49,760 nt of DNA. Source: Anaeromyces robustus. Its lineage: Eukaryota > Neocallimastigomycota > Neocallimastigomycetes > Neocallimastigales > Neocallimastigaceae. Position numbers and translations under genes: made by a program. The notes under the pieces are model-generated. The model saw only the letters and a list, made by a program, of their open reading frames with translations. It was not told the origin of the DNA and did not search any database. Below are positions 26,431 to 44,577 of the stretch, piece by piece (the first letter of the stretch is position 1; each line of letters begins with the position of its first letter). The stretch is taken from contig MCFG01000209.1 of assembly GCA_002104895.1 (NCBI GenBank), positions 70,001 to 119,760 on the forward strand. The letters are read 5' to 3'.

Positions 26431-27417
26431 GATAATTCTTCAATAGTTCATGTATATAATATACTATCATACAAATTTATTATCAATTATTATTATTATT
26501 TTTTCATTGTTATTATTTTTATTTTATTTTACCTTAATTTTTTATTTTTTAATAAAAAAATTTATTATATAAAAAAGGATATTTTAAAAAATTTTAAATA
26601 ATATGTGGTTACACAAGTTTAATTTAACTTGATACATGTAAAAAAAAAAAAAAAAAAAAAGACAAAAAAAGAATATTTACATTTATAGAAAAAAAAATAT
26701 AAACCAATATATATAATAAACTATTATAAATAATAAATAATAAATGACCTTAATAATATAATAATATATTTAAGTAATGTATTAATAATTATTTATTATT
26801 AGTAATAATAATGTTGGTGATCAAATTTGAATTTTTATTATTAATATATATAATCATTATTTTTTTTAAAAAAAAAAAAAAAGAAACCGTTTTAAATTAT
26901 TTATTATTTTAATTAAAATAATTAATTAATAAATAATTGTTCAATATTTAAATATAATAAATGTACATACTTTTTATTTATTATTGGCATTTTATTGGTA
27001 ATGAAAAATAAAACATATTTATTATTCAATTCATGTCATCATTCTAATTTAAAAAAAAAAAAAAAGGTTTTTTATTCTTTTTTACACTACATCTTTATTT
27101 GTGTTAGTTTTAAATAATTTATTATTAAATAAATAAAAAACCAATAAAATTAATTTTTAAAAAAAATTTTTCAAACAAAATAATTATAGAAAAAAAAAAT
27201 TATAGTTCAATTTTGGTTTATATTCATGAACTTATTATAATAAAATAATTTTATATATGATTATCATAAGGACTTAATTTAGCTACGAATTTACTATTCA
27301 TCTAAAAAATAAAAAATAAAAAAAATAAAATATTTTATAGTTTCTGATAATCAGTAATAAATTATTAATACGGTTATACAATATACATAATGTTCATTTA
27401 CGTAATAATAGTTAGAC

Positions 27418-27455
27418 ATATTCATCAATTATTATACGATATAATTGATGAATAT
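27418..27455. repeat. Perfect 15-bp inverted repeat with 8-nt loop
   Basis: ATATTCATCAATTAT (27418-27432) and its exact reverse complement (27441-27455) flank loop TATACGAT. The arms are not simple repeats. No neighbouring gene explains it. Confidence 0.9.
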
Positions 27456-28062
27456 AATATATATAATATAAATTAAATATAAATAAATAAATATATCAAA
27501 AATAAATAAATAAATAAATAAATAAATAAAAAATGAAAATGAAAGAAATTTTTAATAAATATATAAATATATAAAAGTAAATAGAATAGAAAAGAATTCT
27601 AAAAAAAATAATTTCAACAAGGGATATTTAAGAAATCATATCATACTTTGTTATATATTATATAATTTAAAAATTACAATAAACTTTAATTAATAATAAA
27701 ATAGTTTAAATAAAATGTTAATTTAATTATTATTAATTAAAATTCTTATTATAATTTTTAATATATTAAATATTAATTATAAATTGTAGTAGTAATCATG
27801 AATAATTCAATATTCAATTATGATTAATTAATTGTTTAACCAAATAAGTCTTTATATGTATTGATTAAAAAAAAAATTATGTTTAACTATTAATAATAAT
27901 TACTAAATAAAGGAAATGGTTATTCTAAATAAAGGAAATAAATATTCTGAATAAAATGAAAAATCAAAGACTTTTATTAAGATGATAGTTGAAAAAAAAA
28001 TTTTTTTTTTTCTTCATTAATGTTTCAATTTAAACATTCTATTATGCAAAATGTTTATTACA

Positions 28063-28068
<6 letters not shown>

Positions 28069-28120
<52 letters not shown>

Positions 28121-28176
28121 CTTATTTATTTATTTACTAATTTATTTATTTATTCATTCACTAATTTATTTATTTA
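28069..28176. repeat. TTTA tetranucleotide array
   Basis: About 25 TTTA units with CTTA, CTAA and TTCA variants. It is the third such array in the gene-poor region. Confidence 0.95.
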
Positions 28177-29537
28177 TTTACTTTTTTTACCATTTTCTTT
28201 TTTATATGTATCATTGTTTATTGTATATTATATTTGTATAACATTACAAAGAGTATTTATAATAATAATATTCTATTTTATTCCCAATATATATAATAAT
28301 TATAATATATATAATTAATAAAAGTAGCTTAATATAGGTTTATATCATGTTTTTTTTTATAAAGATTCTTTTCATTAATGAGATGAATAATAAATAAAAA
28401 TTATATAATTATAATGGATTTTACAATTTCCAGTTAAAAAAATTTTTTTCTATTTTCAATTATAAAAAAAGTTACAACATTTTTATAGCAGATTCGTGAA
28501 ATTCCAAATAAGAATTATTAAAAATAAATAATAAATATAAATAATAAAAATAAAAAACAAATAATAGAAAATAATAATTGAATATAAAAATATATTTAAA
28601 GTCTAGACTAATTATTATTTTACTATTTAAATTTTATATTTAAAAATATATTTCAATATAAATAATATATATAAATGAATGTATTAAGAGTATATTGTTT
28701 ATATACATATTAATTGAGCACAAAGGCAAAAAAAAAAAGATTTATAATAAAAAATTTTGTACTACCAAAAATTTAATAATTAAAATGTATATTATTTTTA
28801 TATATTAGAATAATATATTATAATAATATAATAAAAAATATTTTTTTTCATCATTTTAAATTTTGTGTTTAATTTAAAAATATATAATATATTATGAATA
28901 TATTATGTAATACAATATATATATAAATAAAATATACAATATAAATTTTTTCATTAATATATTCTATGATATTTATATTATATGATTTATAATGTTTTTT
29001 ATATTTTTTATAGTTTTTTTAAAAAAAAAAAAAGGATACAAGTAAACAAAATTTTTTTTTTTAAGGATATTATGTAATATTATATTATATATAATAATAT
29101 ATGATGTAATAAATTATTATATATTATAAATATTTGTTAAATCCACTTCAAAGATTTAAAGTCTAATTTTAATAAATTAATTAATATTTTATTAACAGTC
29201 AGTTAATTGGGTTTAATATTATGTCAACTTTATTAATATATTTTTATGATAAAGTTACAAATATTTAAATTATATAAATTACATGCTTTTATATTCATAC
29301 AATGTGGCTCATACATTAAATCTAATACAATACATTTTAATACATTTAACACATATTTCACATATTCTAACATATTTTAATTATGTATTCTTTTTTTCTT
29401 TTTCTTTATTTTTTATTATAATATATAAGAGTTAATAATATTTAATTAATTAAACCTAACTTTATATATATACATTTTTGATATAATAAAAAGCTTATTT
29501 TATATTATAATTGAAGAAACAACAAAAGTGAATATTA

Positions 29538-29568
<31 letters not shown>

Positions 29569-31124
29569 ATTAAATAAAAAAGGAAACAAAAAAATAATTC
29601 TATTTAAATATAATATATTTTATTAAATTATTATATATTTAATGTTAAAAAAAAATAATAATTAATTTAACAACAAATTAATAAATAAATAAATAAATAA
29701 AAATAAACGGATAAATGAATAAATTATTGATTTATTTATATATTTATTTATTTTAATAAATCAGTTCATTATTAAAAAAAAAAATTTTTTTTTGAAATTT
29801 TTCTTTTTATCTTCAACTTTTTCTTTTTCTTTTACTTTATTTTTAATAGTTACGTTTTAATACTTTTTTTTTCTTAAACTATAATAAAGAATATATATAT
29901 TTATATATTATCTTTATAGTTTTAAAAAAAGAAAAAAAAAAAGATTATTTTATTACTTTTTAACTATTAAAAAATAATTAAATTATAAAAGTAATAAAAT
30001 TATTAAGAGGAAAAGTATTTTCAACTTTACCATCATTTATCATAAAAATTAAAACATTTCAATATTTACCCTTATTATATTTTTTAATATAATAAAAAAA
30101 ATAAACTTTATGTATTATATTATATTATATATGGATTATTTTTTACCAAGTTATTGATAAAAGCAAATTAAATGATAATATTTCATTTTAAAAAAAAAAA
30201 AAAAGAAAAATAAATAACAAGTATATATTTTAACAGTAAATAGTTTTTTCCATATATATATAATTACAAAAACAAAAAATCATAAGATTTCAATTAGATA
30301 TTGAAAAATATAATATTCATATAATAATTAAAAAAAAATATTGTTGAGAAATTACTTTTTTCCCATACAATAAATTTTTTGTTAGCTATCTGTATATAAT
30401 TTTTAATCAGTATCATATTTATATATATATTTATGTATAAAAATATAATTTTATATATGAAAATTATAATCAACAAATAATCAAATTTTAAAAAAAAAAT
30501 AAAAAATAAAAAAAGTTCAAATAATAACAATAATAATAATAATAATACATTTTAGTTTAACGATTATAAAATAAAAAAAGAGAGAGATTAACTTTTTTTT
30601 TTAAATAATCAAATTTAAAAATACTATAAGTTTTAAAAATTAATCTTTATATATATTTTGAAAGTACCAATATCAAATTAATTTATAAAGAACAAATAGT
30701 GATACAGAGGTTAATAAAAAAATATAATTAAAATAATTAATATGAAAATTTAAAGAAATGCAAAATATTTTTTTTTGTGAAAAGTTCATTAAAATTAAAA
30801 TTAAAATTTAATTTTTTTTTTGGCAAAAAATTTTTAAATAAATTATTTCTTTTATAAATACATATTAAATAAAATTTAATAAAATATTTATTTTAAATTT
30901 TGGCATGTTTTAATATTCAACTAAAATTATTTATTAATAATTTAGTAGTTGCAAAGTTATAATAAATTTTGTTATAGTTTTTAATTATTTTTTCCTCATT
31001 TTTTTAAAAATCCCAATAAAAATTTAAACTTCAAGATTGTAAGTATTTATTAAATATAACATACTAATAATAATAAAAATTATTTCATAAACTTGTATAA
31101 TTCTTTTCTAATTTATTCTTTTTT

Positions 31125-31125
31125 T

Positions 31126-31184
<59 letters not shown>

Positions 31185-31187
31185 TTT
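31125..31187. repeat. TTTA array upstream of the single-pass membrane protein gene
   Basis: About 15 uninterrupted TTTA units ending some 310 nt before the ATG at 31498, so it is within the likely promoter or 5' untranslated region. Confidence 0.95.
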
Positions 31188-31497
31188 TTCTTAAAAAAAA
31201 AATAAAGTAAATAAAATAAATGAATTTGTTAATTAATAAGAAAAAGAAAAGTAAATAAGAATAAAACATAATTCAAAATAATAAAATAAAACAAAGAAAA
31301 ACAAAGAAAAATAACAAAAGATAAAACATAGTAAACAAAACAAACAAAAATAAAAATAAAACAAAAATAAAAAAAAAATTATTGTTAAAAAAAGTTAAAT
31401 AAATAACTTCATAAATAAACAAAACACAAATATATATCAAAAATTATTACATATATTAAATGTTCAATTTTTCATACATCAACAGTAATATATCAAT

Positions 31498-34400
31498 ATG
31501 TTTGAATTATCAGAGGAAACATTAAAATATACGGTCATAGGATTATTAATAGTAGTAGTAATACTATTATTAATATTATTTATTTGTTGTTGTTGTTTTT
31601 GTAGAAAAAGTAGACAGGGTAAATCTCGTGAAATTAAAATAAATGAAAAAAGTTTAGTAAGACATTATTCAAAGACCGATGAAGAAGAAGAAGAAGAAAA
31701 TAACAACAATACTAATATAAATGGTTTTAAATCATTAAGTTCTGAAAATCCATTTATTGATTCATCAATAAATTCATTTAATAGAAAACCAAATAGTAAT
31801 GAATATATTAGTATTCCTCCTTCTATCTATAATGCAAATAGTATGAATCGTTCTGTTGTAGAGAACCAATATGGTTCACTTAGTAGAGGTTTTCTTAGCC
31901 CTAATATTAATATTAATAACGAAAATAGTGTTACATTAGATATGGGAAATTTAACTTCACAACGAGGATCATATTGTTCAACTGAAATTACCAACGATTC
32001 ACAATATATGCCTACATTGAAAACAATAATGAATTATTCTTTCACAGCAGGCCAAGGAAATGAAAGAAGACATGAAACCCTTGAAAGAAAACAATCTAAG
32101 CTTTCATCAATTATTTCAACAAATAGTAGTAGAATAGAAGCACCATCTCTTGGATCATCTTCTATTATTGCATCTTCTATACCTGGTAGTTATGCTTCTT
32201 TAGGTCCTAGTAATATGAAAGTTGTTCAAATGATTCATGATAATAATAGTAATTCTAATCTACATGAAAATTCATTCCAAAGTAATAGAAGTAATATAAA
32301 TTATCATAATATTCCTCAACAATTACTACCAAAAGAGCATTCTCCTCAAAATGTAGATGCCTCAACAGTAACCTATCCAAAGCCTGTAAAGTATAAAGGT
32401 TTTACCTTGGATAACACATATCAACAAAATTTAGATATAAATTTAAATAATCTTCATATCGGTCCTACTTTTACTATTAAAGATTTAGAAGAAATAGAAC
32501 AAGATGAACAAGATTGTGATGTTAATGATATAGATGCTATAGTGGATGATGCTGAAAATATTTTAGATGCCTTAAGTCATCATAGTTTCTCATCTTCTAA
32601 TAATCAAACAAGTTTATTAGGTAATTCTAGTCCCAGAGAAACTTTAACTTTAAGTCCAAAAAACAGTTTATTAAGTGTTGGTAGTATTCCTAGTACAGCT
32701 ATTAAAAATATAAATCCTATGGATTATGATGATATAACTGCTGGTGGAATGAACAATGGTAATATTGTTTTACAGAATACTCATAGTAATAATAAAATTA
32801 ATAATTTCCAAAAAACAATGATAACACAAATTCAACCCACAATAGAAACTAATCATTTACAAAAAATTCCTGAGGGTGAAACAATTCAAAGTAATTATGA
32901 AAGTAGTTATATTAAGAATGATATTGGAATTCCAAATAATAATATTAAAGGTAATATAAATAATAGAAATAGTTCTATTCTTAATTACGATTTAAAAAAT
33001 GAAGAATTATTAGATAAAGAAGAAAGTTTAAATGATCTTTCAAATGTTAGGATCCACAAATTGGATTCTATTAGTAAAAATATAAATAGTAATTTCCTAA
33101 ATTATAAAAAGGAACAAATAACAAATAATCATAATAATACCAATAACAACATGAATGTCACTAATATTAGTAATTATAACAATAATAATAATAATAATAA
33201 TAATGATATTATTATTAACAAAATTATAAATGAGAATATAAATTCAGTAGTAGAAAATAATCATGTTGAAACTGAAAATAAAACTAAAACCTTTAATCTA
33301 ATAAGTCCAATACCTTCGAATCTTTCAATTGATACTGATGATTTTAATCTTCAAGATATTAATTTAAATGTTAATGATGAATTATCTCCTACCTCACCTA
33401 ACACTGAAACATTAGATCGTTTTAAAACCTCAGATAACAATAATAGTGTTATTAATAGTAGTTTTACTTCAATAAAATCACCTACAAATTTCTTTAGTAA
33501 ATCTCCAATATCCCCAATATCCAATGCTCCTGATGATAATGTTCTCAATGTCAGATCACTTAATCATAATTATGGTAATAAAGAAAATGTTGGTATTTAT
33601 CGTATTAATTCTTATGATGACTCTATGCATAACCATTCATATATGCGTCATCAAGATAGATCAATTTCTCGTATAAATTCATATGATGATCATAATATAA
33701 GACTTTTAAATAATGGTACTATCAATAGATCTATGGATAGAAGTTATATGTTAAATAGTAGTTTTATTGTGAGAAATCATTCCCAAATAAGTTTACCCTC
33801 AATAAATAATAGTTTAAGTAGAAATACTAGAAATGCATATATACCATCTTTAAGTAGAAGTCATATGTCTACAATAAGTCGTAATGAAGAACCGGATATT
33901 TCCATAATTACAGATGCACCATCTATGATATCAGTAGAAAATATTGTACCTCCTTCAGTTAGATATTCTCAAAGAATAGATAATTTCAAGAATGAGGAAC
34001 CAACAATACATAAAGTTGAAGTTAGTTATTCAATTGATGATATACCAGATGATGTTGAAATTAAAGATGAAATTGAAGAAGATATTTTTATGCGTCCATC
34101 AATGGTAAGATATGTTGAAGTTGAACCAGGACCAGTTATACAACAAGCCGAAACTACTCGTATCTCTTATATATCAAGTCAATCTTCTGAAGTACCTCAA
34201 ATTCTTGATCAAGAATTATTAGATAGTTTTAAAAATGATGATGATGATAATGATGATGATGAAGAAAAGAATAATAATTCATCTGAAAAAGGTGATAATA
34301 ATAATGATAATATAAAGGAAGTAAATTTAAATGAAAAAAATGAAGTAAAAGAATCATCAAAAGAATTAACAAAAGAATTATTAAAAATACAAAATAATAC

Positions 34401-34695
34401 AGAAGATGATGAAGAAATTACTGCAAAAAATGATAGATTGGAATCACCATTAACTGTAATTACTACAGCTAGTCCTTCCTCCTTTAATCACGAAATGATA
34501 ATTAAACCTGAAGATACAGAGATTATTAATACTGATAATGATAAAATGGGATTACTTAAAAATAATACAAGTATATCTGAAGATGAAGATATAAGTAGTT
34601 CAACACTTAATGAAAATACAATTACTTGTGAAATATTAAAATTAGAAAATAATCAATCCCATCCAAAAATCGAAAAAAGAGTAGAAAAACTTTAA
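31498..34695 (+). CDS. Single-pass membrane protein with Cys cluster and long disordered Asn/Ser-rich tail
   Basis: One uninterrupted frame of 1065 residues; the ATG follows TCAATATG after a ~300-nt A-rich leader. Residues 1-8 are acidic, 11-29 form a single hydrophobic helix, then C-C-C-C-F-C (30-35) and a basic stop-transfer segment R-K-S-R. By the positive-inside rule the short N-terminus faces out and about 1030 residues are cytosolic. The Cys cluster at the membrane edge is a typical palmitoylation site (inference). The tail is rich in Asn, Ser and acidic patches (poly-Glu near 62; poly-Asp/Asn near 910), with a duplicated R-I-N-S-Y-D-D motif about 25 residues apart (near residues 702 and 727), Ser-Pro sites and many R-S-x-S sites. 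No folded domain is recognised. It could be a cell-surface sensor or polarity scaffold, but nothing in the sequence proves this. Confidence 0.85.
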   Translation: MFELSEETLKYTVIGLLIVVVILLLILFICCCCFCRKSRQGKSREIKINEKSLVRHYSKTDEEEEEENNNNTNINGFKSLSSENPFIDSSINSFNRKPNSNEYISIPPSIYNANSMNRSVVENQYGSLSRGFLSPNININNENSVTLDMGNLTSQRGSYCSTEITNDSQYMPTLKTIMNYSFTAGQGNERRHETLERKQSKLSSIISTNSSRIEAPSLGSSSIIASSIPGSYASLGPSNMKVVQMIHDNNSNSNLHENSFQSNRSNINYHNIPQQLLPKEHSPQNVDASTVTYPKPVKYKGFTLDNTYQQNLDINLNNLHIGPTFTIKDLEEIEQDEQDCDVNDIDAIVDDAENILDALSHHSFSSSNNQTSLLGNSSPRETLTLSPKNSLLSVGSIPSTAIKNINPMDYDDITAGGMNNGNIVLQNTHSNNKINNFQKTMITQIQPTIETNHLQKIPEGETIQSNYESSYIKNDIGIPNNNIKGNINNRNSSILNYDLKNEELLDKEESLNDLSNVRIHKLDSISKNINSNFLNYKKEQITNNHNNTNNNMNVTNISNYNNNNNNNNNDIIINKIINENINSVVENNHVETENKTKTFNLISPIPSNLSIDTDDFNLQDINLNVNDELSPTSPNTETLDRFKTSDNNNSVINSSFTSIKSPTNFFSKSPISPISNAPDDNVLNVRSLNHNYGNKENVGIYRINSYDDSMHNHSYMRHQDRSISRINSYDDHNIRLLNNGTINRSMDRSYMLNSSFIVRNHSQISLPSINNSLSRNTRNAYIPSLSRSHMSTISRNEEPDISIITDAPSMISVENIVPPSVRYSQRIDNFKNEEPTIHKVEVSYSIDDIPDDVEIKDEIEEDIFMRPSMVRYVEVEPGPVIQQAETTRISYISSQSSEVPQILDQELLDSFKNDDDDNDDDEEKNNNSSEKGDNNNDNIKEVNLNEKNEVKESSKELTKELLKIQNNTEDDEEITAKNDRLESPLTVITTASPSSFNHEMIIKPEDTEIINTDNDKMGLLKNNTSISEDEDISSSTLNENTITCEILKLENNQSHPKIEKRVEKL

Positions 34696-34831
34696 AAATA
34701 AATAAAATTAAAAAAATAAAATAAAAATAAAGATAAAATAAAATGAAATGAAATAAAATAAAATATATATAAAAATATATTTAAAAAAAAAAATACACTT
34801 ATAAATTTAATTATTATTCAAGTATAACAAA

Positions 34832-34871
<40 letters not shown>

Positions 34872-35510
34872 GAATATAATGTACATATCCAATTGAAACA
34901 GGAAAAAAAAATAACTACCAATAAAAACCAAATAATTGCATTAACAAATAAATAAATAATCAAGAAACTAAACAAGCGCCTTTACAATGGATTATTTATT
35001 TTGATTCATTTTAAATAAAAATATATATATATATATCATAACATTGCAAATAAAAAAAATGAACAGAAACAAAACAAACAAAGCAAAACAAACAAAACAA
35101 AACAAAACAAACAAAAAAAGAAAACCAAGAAAACAAATTAAAACAAAACAAAAATAAACCATACAATATCTATTGAAAGCATATATAAACACATACATAA
35201 AGTTTTATATAATTTATAATCTAATTAAATAATAACACACATTTATTTATTTCAGTTTTTTTTTTTAATATATTTGATATAGAATAACAAATTAGAAGTA
35301 AATTTTATTTTATTGTTTATTTTATTTTATATTTTATTAAACTATTTATATATTTTATTATTATTTTATTTTTTTTTATTGCTATATATATAAAATAATA
35401 AAATATATCAAAAAAGATGAAATAATAATGTAAAAGAAATATATAATCTAATTAAAACTAATATTGAAAAAAAAAAATAAAATAAAAATAAAATATAAAA
35501 TAAAATAAAA

Positions 35511-35555
<45 letters not shown>

Positions 35556-38500
35556 AAAAAAAATTAATATATATTAATAATTACAGTGTTTATATAAATT
35601 ATCTTTTTTTAAATATTTGTATATGATATAAATATAAATAATATCAAAAGTAAAACATAAAATTTTACTAGACTAGGTGTTGTATGTATGTAAATAATAT
35701 GAATAGTAAAAGTTATTGTTGTTGTTGCTGTTTGAATTCTTGAATATATGCTTATATGCAATTTAATATACTTTATTTAAAAAAAAAAGTATTTATTTAT
35801 TTTTCATTGTTAATTATATATTTTTATTTCAATATTGAATATTAAATTAATTATTAAATTTAAAACCATTAATTATTAGTTATAAATGTAAATGTAAATG
35901 AATATAAATATATATATTTTATAATATATATATTCATATTTATACTTATATTTATATTTATATTTATATTTATATTTATTTATTAATATTTATATTTATT
36001 TATTAATATTTATATTTATTTATTAATATTTATATTTATATTTATATACATGCTCAAGTTAAGTACATTTTGTTTTATATATTATTCATTTAATAATAAT
36101 TTGATTAAATATTTGATTAATAGTTGTATATAAATAATATAATAATATATAATGTATATTAGATAATCTAAAACTTTAAATATTATTATTAATCTATATT
36201 TATATATTTATTGGTTATTGTGTATACATTAATCTGTATATTTAAAAAATTATAATAATGTATGTTTTATTGAATTGTTACATAAATATTAAATCATTAA
36301 TTAAATTTATTTTATATTATATTATTAATAAAAAATAATGAATAATAATAATTAATTATTGATTGCCATTTTTTTTTTTTTTTTTTTAATAACTTAGTAT
36401 AATAATAATTTTTATTCAATAAAATGAAGGAAAAAAAAAAAAAAAAAAAAAAGTTGACTTATAAATTTAATAATTTTTTTTTTTTTTTTTTAATTTTTTT
36501 TTATATTATTATAATTATATTTATTTTATTATAAATATTGGTATTATATTTATTCAAAATATTAATGTTTATTTTGATACGATAATTATTTCACTTTAAA
36601 ATAAAAAAGATTATAACATTAAAAAAAAAAAAAAAAAAAATTAAAATTTGTAATAATTAAAGTTTATAATAATTATTATAATAATGATGATGATAAATAA
36701 TACCTTTTTTTAAAATATATATATATATATATATTCTCTTATGATATTTTCTTTATATTTATATAATTACATAATTACATAAAAAAATAAATAAAACAAA
36801 TAAAAGAATTTATAGAGTATTTAACAATATCATTAACTTTCTATATATACAATACTTATAGCTTTTATATATAACCAATATTTGATACATATATAATATA
36901 ACTTTTTCCTTGGTTTTTTAATATTCTATTTCTTATTCTTTTTTTTTTTTTTTTATTTTATTTTGGTATACTTTTAATATACATAAAATAAAAATGATTT
37001 TTTTTTTTTAATATTTAATATTTAATATACAATTATAAAATAAATGTATAATATATTATAGTACATTATAATATATTGAAAATAAAATGATGATTATGTA
37101 TTATTTGATTTATTATTTTAATTCAAATCAATTATTAATATATTAATATAATTTATTGTTTTAAATTTTTTTTTATACAAAATAAATTATTTAATATTTA
37201 TTTTATGATTTTTTCTTTGAAAATTGAAAATAAAGGGGATATATTTTATAATAATTAATTAATTAATAATAATAAAAACAAAAATAAATAAATAAATAAA
37301 TAAAAAGATAATTACATTATACATTTATTTTTTTTAAAAAAAAAAAAAAATAATAAAGAAAATAAGAGAAGGATAATTATTATTATAAATCCTTTATTTT
37401 TCTTTATATTAGAATTTTTTTGTTTTTATTTTTTTATATTGTATTAATTATTATTAATAATATTAAAAGATAATTTCTAGTAATATTATTTATTTCTTTT
37501 TTTTTTTAATTGAAATAAAGGAAGCAAATCTATTTATTTAAGCTTTTTTTATTTTTTTTAAAAATAAATAATAATAACGATAACAAAGCAAAAATAAATA
37601 TAATTATATAATAATAAGTAGAATATATAATTCAACATATAATATTGTTAATTCTTTATATATATATATATATAATAAATAACAGGTTAATATCTAATAA
37701 TTAATTTTATTTATATACAATAATCAATGGAATGATATATATATATACATATAATAAATAAATAATGACTTTATATATATTGATAAATAATATGAAGAAA
37801 AATTTTGAACAAGACATTATATTTAAGGAAAACTATTAATAATTATATTAAAAGTATTGAATAAATAATATCATTATTTTTTTCCATCAACAAATTCAAC
37901 ATTATTTATAAACAAAATTTTTTAAATTTTTATTAAAAAAATAAAAAAGAAAAAGAAAAGAAAAGAAAAAGATAAAATAAAATAAAAATAAAAATAAAAA
38001 ACATAAAATAGACATATTATTAAATATTTTAACAACATAATTAACAAATTCTTGCTTTAAAAAACAATAATATCCATAAATAAATAATTCAAAAACTTGA
38101 TTTTATAAATGAAAAAAAATCAAATCAATATAACAAATAATAAGTATAATATAAAATAATAACGATAATAATATAATAAAAAGGAGAAAAAAAAAGAAAG
38201 AAAAAAAAAAGAAAAAATAAATAAACAAATAATTTTTAATAACAATTACAAAGTATTTATAATATTAATTAAATACAATAAATTTTAATTAAATTTGGAA
38301 CATGTAAAATATGATATATGATAAACAATATTAAAGTTTTAAATATCTTATTTATATCATTTAATTAAATAAATAATTTCATCAATTTCATTAAATATAC
38401 ATTATTTAATATATTAAGTAGAAATAATTGAGGAAAATATTGTATTTTGTCGACGTAAAATATTAATTAATGATAAAATAGTTTGTTTATTTTTTTTTTT

Positions 38501-38945
38501 TCATTAAAAATAATTTATAATTTATTATTTTTTATTCATTATTTATTCATAAATTATTATTAAGAAGAAGAAAAAAAATATCAAATAAACATATAATATA
38601 AAAGAAAATAATTCAATAAATCAATAAAAATCTAACAACAACAATAACAACATTAACAGTAATAATAATAATAAGAGTAACAACAATAATAATATAATAA
38701 TTCAATATATATATCAATATTATTTAAATTATTTTATACTATCTTTTTTCGATATAATATTTCTACATGAAAGATTGAATATTAAACATTTTTTATAGTG
38801 TTGCAACCTTTTTTTTTAATATTATAAATAATTGTTTCAAAAATAAACATATATTTTTTTAACTAATTTAAAAATTACTAATATATATTTTTATATTAAT
38901 TTATATATTATTATATATATTATGTAATCCTTTCTATAGATAAAA
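34696..38945. other. 4.2-kb intergenic region, A+T-rich
   Basis: No gene is recognised. It contains A-runs at 34838-34867 and 35514-35553 (40 A), an AAAAC-rich stretch (35065-35160) that produces a spurious minus-strand frame, a 20-bp tandem repeat listed separately, and a long A+T-rich 5' flank for PKC1. The last ~300 nt contain AACAACAATAACAAC-like repeats (38633-38690). Confidence 0.65.
35936..36048. repeat. ATATTT hexamer array grading into a 20-bp tandem repeat
   Basis: A TATATT hexamer array (about 35945-35978) continues into three 20-bp units of form TATTAATATTTATATTTATT starting at 35981, 36001 and 36021, with the last unit differing at its final base. The higher-order unit appears to have formed from the hexamer and then expanded. 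Confidence 0.9.

Positions 38946-44577
<5,632 letters not shown>

Larger units (their letters stand above)
22026..31497. other. 9.5-kb gene-poor, repeat-rich region
   Basis: No protein-coding gene is recognisable on either strand. The region holds TTTA arrays, an AAT array, tandem duplications, perfect inverted repeats and one G+C-enriched island, each listed separately. Open frames at 25352-25600 and 28020-28241 are translations of TTTA repeats (I-Y-L-F). A 42-nt patch at 24310-24351 is also less A+T-rich than its surroundings and contains AGGAAAAGTCCT, but it has no identifiable function. The last ~300 nt (31190-31497) are the A-rich leader of the next gene. Confidence 0.7.

Noticed and set aside
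33351-33548. Minus-strand frame inside the single-pass membrane protein gene
   Set aside because: Antisense shadow of a long, continuous coding frame.
34992-35198. Minus-strand 68-codon hydrophobic open frame
   Set aside because: Produced by AAAAC/AAACA repeats read on the opposite strand; Phe/Leu/Cys-rich with no start context or conserved motif.
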